Shown: one piece after another, positions 56,760 through 64,000 of the stretch
Layout: each line of letters begins with the position of its first letter
Numbering within the stretch: position 1 is the stretch's first letter
From: Escallonia rubra
Lineage: Eukaryota; Streptophyta; Magnoliopsida; Escalloniales; Escalloniaceae
Direction of reading: 5' to 3'
Length of the DNA: 64,000 nucleotides
Assembly (NCBI GenBank): GCA_033065855.1
Contig: JAVXUO010001891.1
Span: 62,001-126,000 of the forward strand
Translations under genes and position numbers: made by a program
The notes under the pieces: generated by a model
Told to the model about the DNA's origin: nothing
The model's input: the letters and a program-made list of their open reading frames with translations, nothing else
The model's database searches: none

Positions 56760-57715
56760 ATCATTCAAAGTATTCAACAAGATAAGAACCAAAAGTCTAA
56801 AGAGCAAAAGTTAAGTAAAGATAAAAAGTTTTGTACTTTTATTTGCACTTCTAAAAAACTCCAAATAAGAAAGAATGTAAATATATGAGAGACGAAAGTA
56901 TATTTTGAAAAAAATGTTGAAGCTTACTAGAAGTGAATATGATTACTAGCACTTAAACAAACTTAAAGATGAAAAATGTTAGTTATTGTTAAAATAATAA
57001 TTCCGGATGTAAAATTTCTTTTTTACTTTTAATCAATAAATAAAATTATTAGAACTTGGGCATTACTATAATCACCTGAATATATTATAAAATTATAACT
57101 CAATCAACAAAAGCGGTGGTCCTTTGCTCATGCGGCCCTGGAATGCTTCTTTACAATCGCGGAGTGCGATGGAATTACTACGCGGGAAGAACCACCCGCC
57201 CCTGTCCCGGGGATCCCCGCTGCCCCGACGGACGCCCCTGTCCCCGAGATCCCCGCTGCCCCGCCAGTCGACATTCCAGAGTTGGTATAGCCCGTGATCT
57301 CTGATGAGCAAAGACGGATTGCGCCCCTTCTATCACAGTCTATACGATAAACTAGACATGAACAAAATTTTTATCCATTTGACATATCTTTTACTTAATC
57401 ACATAGTAGTATAATAATTACTAAAATAGAACCGTATGATCGTTCTTTTAATATTACCTTTAATTATCATGTGTAATCGTACGGTATTTCATAAATGTAA
57501 TAAATGTGGAATCAGTTCGATAGTTACTATTTTGGAACATTTTTAGTTTTATATTTTTTTTGAGTTTCTTTTAATTATGATAATACTTATATGTGGAATG
57601 CATGCATATGACATATTTTTAATTTGATTGTTCACTTCATGCGAATACAAATAAAGCTTCATTCAAAACCATCGACATAACGTTTAAATACCTAACCTTA
57701 ACTCTACCAAATTAT
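56760..57715. repeat. Tandem duplication unit 1
   Basis: Matches 59664-61900 segment by segment: AAGTATTCAACAAGATAAGAA, GAAGCTTACTAG, TGATTACTAGCACTTAAA, GAATATATTATAAAATTA, CTATACGATAAACTAGAC, GATCGTTCTTTTAATATTA and the TTTAAATACC end. It carries a private GC-rich insert at about 57112-57320. Confidence 0.8.
57112..57320 (+). other. GC-rich insert with Pro/Ala-coding repeat
   Basis: Present only in duplication unit 1. One plus frame reads an APVPGIPAAPTDAPVPEIPA-type repeat (57196-57262, two copies of a 33-bp unit), ending DIPELV before a stop. This looks like a low-complexity protein linker, perhaps a scrap of a transposon gene. No domain. Confidence 0.4.
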
Positions 57716-57879
57716 TGCTTACACTCAAACATACAGATACATAAGTCGTTAAATGTAATTGATCTTGGCCGTGCCCGAGTTACAGGTCTAGTCATATAAA
57801 TATATAATAGACGAAATGTTGTGTGTTGTAGAGGCGACACATAATTTTTTTCAATGTTCTTTTTCCTTTTTATCCCTTT

Positions 57880-59185
57880 TAATTTTGCGATACGTCATCC
57901 TCTTTTACCTATGCGATACGTCATCATGTTTGTTTTAGTATCACATTCTCTTTTTACCTCTGCTTATTAAAGTCACACATGTATCATGACTCTTTACTAT
58001 AATTTATTACTAAAAAATTCGCGGATATTATTGACATAACTTTATTAAACCTTATAAGAGTAGAAAACCAATTATACACCATCTAAAACTCTTCCTATTC
58101 AATATACTAACATATTAGATCTTAATTTTCACTACTAACACCTCAAAGGTACTTTAAAAAAAAATCTCACAATTGTAAAATACGAAAATCATTTATGAAA
58201 TCAAAGATAAATAATTAAAAAATTATGATCTATTGAAAATAATTTACAAAGTGATATGACTTAATTTTTAAAAATGTTTTATGTTTTATTATATTTTTGG
58301 GTGTTTAGTTTGTTACCTTAAAGTGTTTTGAGGTTTTAATAGTTAAAATTAAGTTTTAATACGTTGATACATTGATTGATTAGCGTTTTAGAAAGTGTAG
58401 AATTTGTTTCCTACTCATAGAAGGTAAACTAAAATTATAGCAACAATAGTTACGAATTTTTAATAGTAATCAAGTTAAGAACCATGATGCATGTGTAAAA
58501 TAATGAATATGGATAAAAAAGAAAAAGGATTTGAAAAGAAACATGACGGTATGCTGCAAAATTGACCTCAAATTCTATATTGTGAATCATATACACCAAT
58601 ACATACAAAAAAAAAAGTTAAAACAAATACGACTTAAAAATAAAGATCTTTCTTTCCGATTTACGAGAATAATGTAAAAGTGAATACGACTTACCTTTCA
58701 AAAATATTTTAAAACACCAACATGGCAATTTTTAAGAAAATATTCTAATTGTGTGACCTCAACTTACAAATTGAGAAACATCAATAAATGCAAACTAAAA
58801 AGAATCAAACTGAATATGCCTTAACTCTTAAAAGCAGTTAAAATACAGAAATAATAGTTTAATTTTATAACTAATTTTTAAGATTTAAAAGTAAACAAAT
58901 ACAAATGTTCATGGCGCTACTTACGTGACATGTCACCCTTTCTAATTATGAGACACATCATCCTATTTGTTTTCGGGTCTTTTTCCCTTTTTATCCCAAC
59001 TTATTTTCACTTTAATATGATTTATTATTAAAAAAATCATGATCTAATTTTTCCAATGTTTGTATACCTTATAGAATTACAAAACCAATTTTACACCTTC
59101 TAAAAATCTACCTAATCAATATACTCACATATTAGGTATTAATTTTAACTTTTAACACTTAAAATAGTACTTTAAAATACTAAAA
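57880..59185. repeat. Second old duplication inside the AT-rich block
   Basis: 57880-58170 (ACGTCATCATG, TTTATTACTAAAAAATT, AAAACCAATTATACACC, ATACTAACATATTAG) recurs diverged at 58920-59185 (ACATCATCCTA, TTTATTATTAAAAAAAT, AAAACCAATTTTACACC, ATACTCACATATTAG). Confidence 0.7.
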
Positions 59186-60216
59186 TCATCTCCTACTTAA
59201 CTCTTTATTAAATTTATTGTTGAAAAATCGGTTGCTATAATTGTCCCCATACTGTAAATCATATAAAACTAGACAATTTTGATTTTGACTATTAACAGCT
59301 GAAAAATCATTTTAAAAGAATTAAATAAATCTATGACAATCATATATGAAATGAAAGACTATACTAAAAAAATAATTAGTTTTTTATTTCATTTTATGAA
59401 GCAACATACAAACCCAAAATGACAAAAAAAGAAAATTAAAAATAAGTATCAAGTAAAAAGCACTGCACATCATCAATAAAATAACTGATAAGATGTAATT
59501 AGATTACTCGTGGTTTCAAAGAACTCTAGCAAAGAAATAATGTAAAAATAAGAGAGACAAAATTATATGCTAAAAAATGAATGTTATATCTCATAAGTTG
59601 GAGAGTTTTTTATACTATACTTAATTAATAAACTAAATTATTGGTTTTAATTATGACTTTTATCACCTGAAGTATTCAACAAGATAAGAACAAAAAATCT
59701 AAAGAGCAAAAGCTAAGTAAAAACTTTTTATCTACACTTTGAAAAAATTCTAAATAAGAAAAAGTGTAAAAATATGAGAGACAAAATTATATATCAAAAT
59801 AAATATTGAAGCTTACTAGGAGTTAATATGATTACTAGCACTTAAATAAACTTTAAATATGAAAATACTAATAATCGTTAAAATAAATGCTATAGCTCAT
59901 AATTCCATATATAAAATTGATTTTATACTCTTAATCAGTAAATAGAATTATTAGAACTTAGGCATTACAGTATTCGCCTGAATATATTATAAAATTAGTT
60001 TTCAATCAACAATCTAAGTAAAAAGATAAAGTAAGTGAACATAGAAAAGAATTTTTTAACCCTACGCCATTACAGCCCATTCAATTACGGTCTATACGAT
60101 AAACTAGACCTTAACATTTTTTTTCCCTCGTTTGACATATCTTTTACTCAATCACATAGTAGTATAGAAATTACTAAAAAACAACCTTATGATCGTTCTT
60201 TTAATATTATCTTTAA

Positions 60217-61640
60217 GGGATAATATCTTATATCCCTCAGTTTATGGGTAAATTACGGTCGAGGACACAAGTTAGTATTTATATCACTTATATCCGTTGA
60301 CCAGACAGAATACTAATGGTGTTAAAATTTTGTGTTAAATGACATGATTGCCCCTCAAGACTCTCTTCATCCATCAGCATCAACCTCTCTCCTTTCTTTC
60401 TTTCTTTTCTCCTTTCTCTTCTTCCCCTTCTCATACTCTCCAACACCCCCGCCCCCACACCACAGAACACACATTCACACAACACACACAGACACACACC
60501 CACACCCATAAAATTTGACATTAAACCCCAATTAGGCATCCACACAACCCCATTAATTAGCGATACCGGAGCTTCTCCATCTTGTGGCGGCACTGCGCGG
60601 AGGTCTTCACCCCCGGGCAGCAAATACCCACAGTGGCGGCCAGAGTGTCCTAGTCGGTCGTGCGGAGGTAGCCACGGCAGAGCTCGTACCACCTCTCGTT
60701 GTAGGCCTCGATCAGGGACAACGCTTCCTCCTACGTCCCACACGATGGCAGAAACTTCTGCGGCGGCTTGTCCGGCGTCGCGACCATCTGGGGGTCGTGG
60801 TGGGTGATCGACAATTTCGGAGAAGCGCATGTTAGCAGGAACTGTAAAAACTCAGCCACAACTGCAGTGACGGTGAGCGATGGTCTTATTGGCCCGTGCA
60901 TCGGCCGGTGGCGATGAGGATTAGGAGGCATACGTTCACGTTAGCGGATCCAGAGTCGCGGGTCAGCAGAAATAGTAGAAACCATCTTGGTGGTGGTGGA
61001 CGGTGCCCATAGTAACTGGGCCTAATTTATGGGTGGTTACTATGGACGTTGCCTACAGTAACTGGGCCTAAATTATGGGTGATGGAAAAATAAGGGGTGA
61101 GGCTTCTCTTACAATGTCCAACAAGGCGATGGAGGGTCTAATCAAGAGATAATCTAGGTGGTAGCACCATAATTTGTTGTGGTAAAAACTAGTGGTAATT
61201 AAGTAATGTGAAAAGGGGAGTTGAATTGTATATGAATTGGTTGTGGCAAAGTGGTGGAGGTGGGTGGTGCTGGTGGAGATTAATGATGGAGTGGGCGGTG
61301 CTTTGAGTGTATTGGTGAATCTGTGTGCAACTATGATGTTGGGGTGGGATTTTTGGGACAAAGTGACTAGGTTGTGAAGTGTTTTTGGTTGGTAATGCTA
61401 GGTGGTCCAGTGGTTGTGAGAGAGGATAGAGGAAATGGGAAGAAGGAGAGGGTAGTATTGCCATTTTTAAAGTACGGTATTGCCACATCAGCAAAAATCA
61501 TTAGTTAGGTTCACAGAATCCTAACGGTGGGCATATCTGATACAAAATTTTCATATTTCGGATAAGATTGCAAATTTTTGAAACTTACGTCTTTGACTAT
61601 AATTTACCCTTAAACTGAGGGATATAAGTGATATTATCCC
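60217..61640. mobile_element. Mutator-like element with captured gene fragment (Pack-MULE-like)
   Basis: The ends GGGATAATATCTTATATCCC and (inverse right) GGGATAATATCACTTATATC continue together through CCTCAGTTTA and GGGTAAATTA. A perfect 9-bp duplication TATCTTTAA flanks it (60208-60216, 61641-61649). Duplication unit 1 shows the empty site. No transposase is seen. The interior is GC-richer and holds a trihelix-type gene fragment. Confidence 0.92.
60557..60800 (-). pseudogene. Captured trihelix-type transcription factor fragment
   Basis: In one minus-strand frame: TPDKPPQKFLPS, then EEALSLIEAYNERWYEL, then DTLAATVG, then CPGVKTSAQCRHKMEKLRYR and a stop. This is the SANT/trihelix layout (helix with Trp, spacer, QCRHKxEKLRKRYR helix) of plant GT-type factors. 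Two in-frame TAGs (60731-60733, 60650-60652) sit where Trp codons would be expected, as from TGG to TAG changes. It lies wholly inside the Mutator-like element. It is a fragment, not a gene in use as far as sequence shows. Confidence 0.7.
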
Positions 61641-61936
61641 TATCTTTAACTGTCGTGTGTAATCGTATGATATTTCACAAAGGCAATAAATGTGGAATTA
61701 GTTAGGTATTTACTATTTTAGGATATTTTTCAGTTTATACTTCTTTTTTTGAATTTCCTTTGATTATGATGATACTTATCCGTGAAATGCATGAAAGTGA
61801 TATATTTTGAATTTGATGGGTCGCTTTACCTGGATACAAAATAAAGTTTAGTTCAAAATCATCGATACAATGCCTAAATACCCAAATTTAATTCTACCAC
61901 CATCACCGCCCCCACTGTCGCTATCCCCGGCCGCCT

Positions 61937-63761
61937 CTACTCTGTCACCGGTGCTGGCCACTCACAGACTCTGTCATACCTCGTGTACCCAAATGCGGTC
62001 GTCACACTCCATGGGCCACGATACCCACACGACGGCTCCAAGTCATAGCCAAATGTCCGCGACAACTGGTTCGGACAATACCGGGCCACAAAATACAGGT
62101 TCTCCGCAGGCTTCCCGCCATCATCAGTCATTACTGGCAGCCTACCTAGAAAATAGGCCACCAAGAGCACAACGTCCGCCGGTGGCAAGCCCCCCATCCT
62201 GGTCAAGTTTATCACCATCTCCTGTCTGTGCAACCAGGGGGGTACTCCATATGATGCATGCATATCTTTGTACGGTCGTGCCAAGCATGCCTCCCTCGAG
62301 TCTATTAGCCATGACAGCGGACAATCCGGCCTCTTGATGCCCGAACATGCAAACGCCCGTGACCCCTTGCACCACAGCGCCACCTCTCGTGATCTGCCCC
62401 CATGCATCACCATCCTCATCCTCGATAATGCATGCTCGAGCGGGTATCCTGCCGGACGATAATCCGGAAAACACTCGTTCAAGTACCGCTGCAGGAACAT
62501 CCAATCCACATACGTCGCCACCTGGTACCGCCCATACGACCGCTTCACGTCATTCACAAACTAGTCCAGCCGTGAATATAGGGTGCCCAGATACATGGGA
62601 GCTAGCCCAACACGCTTCCCTTGCGCCATCCGAATCACCAGGGGAATCATTTCGGGGAAATGCCATCCTCCGGCGTCCCCTCAAACATGAATCTGCAAAC
62701 ACACAACAACGCATTATACACAGCCTCAAATAACATCACATGTGCAAGCATACAAACAATGGAACGCACAATGTTTACCTCGACAAGAACATCGTCAAGA
62801 AGGCCACCATCTCGGACCGCTCGTCCTTGTGATACGGCCCAATCACGAAGTGGACAGCATTGCCTAATCTCTGCCCCGACCTCACCTGTGGCGTACCATA
62901 GAACAATCGGAGCCACCCACTGTATGTCGCCTTCCGGTGCTGCCTCATCTCCGAAAAAATGTCGAGTAGCTGCGTCTGCAAAAGCCGCTCCTCACCAGTA
63001 AGCCGCGTCACACGCGCATCCAACTCTCCATGCATCGGTAGCCCCGTTAGCATTATCACATCCAGTAGCGTCGGCCCAATCTCTCCAAACTCAATCACAA
63101 AGGTATGCGTCCGAGTGCTCCACCTCGACAGCAGCAGGGTCATCCCATGTGTATCTCTATACAACTCCAGCCCCCTCCCCGTAATGTCAACCGCCAGCAT
63201 CAATCCCAACGTCTGCAATAGCACCGCCCACCTCGGTGTCTCCACCGTATGCTCACACCAGAAGTACCACCCAATTGGCATCGCACCATGGCCCTTGAAC
63301 ACCGCATGTGCCCGGGTTATATCCTCCCGCTCCACCAACAACCCCGCAATATACCTCGGTGACGGCACATATGCCTTCTCCCAGCTCAGAGCCCGCACAT
63401 ACGGTGACGGCACTCGTGGCTCCTCGCCCATCGACACACCATTCCAAGGCACCGTGAACGAACCATCAGCTACCCGGATGGCCAGATCCCTCCACAACTC
63501 CCGGTCAGGCACGGCCGGTACTACCCATTTTACTCCCAGCGGCGTGTTCGTCTTATCCGGGTCTGGATCATATGTTCTCACCAACGAATCATCAAAAGTA
63601 ATAGTCACTCTCGTCTCACCACCCACCGTAGCTTTGGCCTCATCTGTCGGTGGGAACGACACCGGTTCCGTCGTCACAATCTGCGGTGGCCGCGCTGCGC
63701 TCGTCGCCTCACCTCGTGGCTTCGCCCACATCTTCTGCTTCAACTTTTTCAGAACGGGCAC
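61937..63761 (-). pseudogene. Plant mobile domain (PMD, aminotransferase-like) gene, broken
   Basis: PMD proteins are plant-specific, occur in MULE and gypsy elements and in the host MAIL genes, and have no settled biochemical role. Exon A (62779-63761, possibly longer to the right) encodes the diagnostic stretch WSTRTHTFVIEFGEIGPTLL followed by DVIMLTGLPMHGE, and later SGWLRLFYGTPQVRSG. An 86-bp intron (62693-62778, GTAAAC...TTTGCAG) joins in frame to RFMFEGTPEDG. Downstream, one base is missing near 62660 and an in-frame TAG occurs near 62562. After that the frame is open to a stop at 61937 (SYGRYQVATYVDWMFLQRYL..., VINLTRMGG...). The intact exon A and broken exon B suggest recent decay. 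A true ATG was not settled, since the open frame extends upstream of 63761. Confidence 0.8.
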
Positions 63762-64000
63762 CGGCTCAGTAGGCGTGGCCTTGGCCCCACCGACCCCCCT
63801 GCCCCCGTTGACCCCTTTATAGCTCTCGACCCCCTTGGGCCATCCGACCCCCTTTCATCTCTCATTCCTTCTTCTCTTCCCCTTCCCCTCGCGACTGTAG
63901 CTTCGTCCGAGGCCTCTTGGCTGGCCGACCCCCCTCCCCCCTTTCTTCTCTACCTTCTCTTCCTCTCCTCTCCTCCATGCTGGCTGACCCTCCTCGTCCG
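63762..64000 (-). other. Upstream part of the PMD gene: GGGGGTCG-rich low-complexity region
   Basis: Reading minus strand, the exon A frame stays open to about 63860 with Gly/Lys/Val-rich repeats (from AAGGGGGTC-type units). An upstream stretch encodes RPAKRPRTK-like basic sequence in another frame. It could be the gene's 5' part with a frameshift, or untranslated. Confidence 0.35.

Larger units (their letters stand above)
59664..61900. repeat. Tandem duplication unit 2, split by a Mutator-like element
   Basis: Partner of 56760-57715. Continuous except for the element at 60217-61640. The right end near 61900 coincides with the end of the plant-mobile-domain pseudogene. Confidence 0.8.

Noticed and set aside
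60288-60830. 180-codon minus-strand ORF in the Mutator-like element
   Set aside because: It is out of frame with the trihelix fragment, whose motifs are in a neighbouring frame.
62347-63822. Plus-strand ORFs up to 287 codons opposite the PMD gene
   Set aside because: The minus strand carries the recognisable PMD motifs and a spliceable intron. The plus frames are GC-driven shadows.

Overview
This is eukaryotic nuclear DNA from a flowering plant, most likely a eudicot with a repeat-rich (perhaps woody) genome. The evidence is spliced genes with GT-AG introns, Ty1/copia and Ty3/gypsy retrotransposons, LINE, MULE, hAT, CACTA, Stowaway-type and Tourist-type remnants, long (TA)n tracts and AT-rich spacers. 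I cannot name the species.

Only two host genes are well supported. (1) On the minus strand (6571-20994) are ten exons of a nucleus-encoded phage-type RNA polymerase, best called RPOTp, the plastid enzyme. They encode about 700 residues, up to and including catalytic motif A. The last ~290 residues are not visible and should lie left of base 1, beyond an intron longer than 6.5 kb. Its open frame has no usable ATG and appears to start at a CTG in an optimal context, as reported for tobacco RPOTp. (2) On the plus strand (40698-43901) is an intact two-exon LRR receptor kinase of the non-RD (HCD) type, closest as I recall to Arabidopsis At2g24130. At2g24120 is RPOTp, so the pair looks like ancient microsynteny. 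Here the two genes diverge head to head and their 5' ends are 19.7 kb apart.

Layout. 1-6570: presumed RPOTp intron, with degenerate tandem repeats, a Stowaway-like MITE and palindromic elements embedded in (TA)n tracts. 6571-21000: RPOTp exons, with introns carrying LINE remnants of both orientations, a hAT-like element and two more (TA)n-flanked elements. 21000-22437: promoter side of RPOTp and a LINE scrap. 22438-~32950: decayed Ty3/gypsy element of Tat type with a 5' LTR, gag to integrase remnants and an antisense ORF, but no visible 3' LTR. 35693-38084: Mutator-like element with a hAT element nested inside. 38399-38790: Tourist-like MITE. 40698-43901: receptor kinase. 45215-54967: Ty1/copia element (5-bp TSD) split inside its RT by a non-autonomous LTR element (48161-52933, own 5-bp TSD). 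55340 onward: a CACTA terminus, then old tandem duplications, a Pack-MULE-like element carrying a trihelix-type gene fragment (60217-61640), and a broken plant-mobile-domain gene (61937-63761).

The most unusual material is the set of four (TA)n-flanked palindromic elements at 4.5-9.35 kb, built from hairpin modules and consistent with microsatellite-targeting transposition. Close behind are the CUG-initiated organellar polymerase and a nested LTR element whose LTRs carry an array of a 14-bp palindrome that differs in copy number between its two ends.
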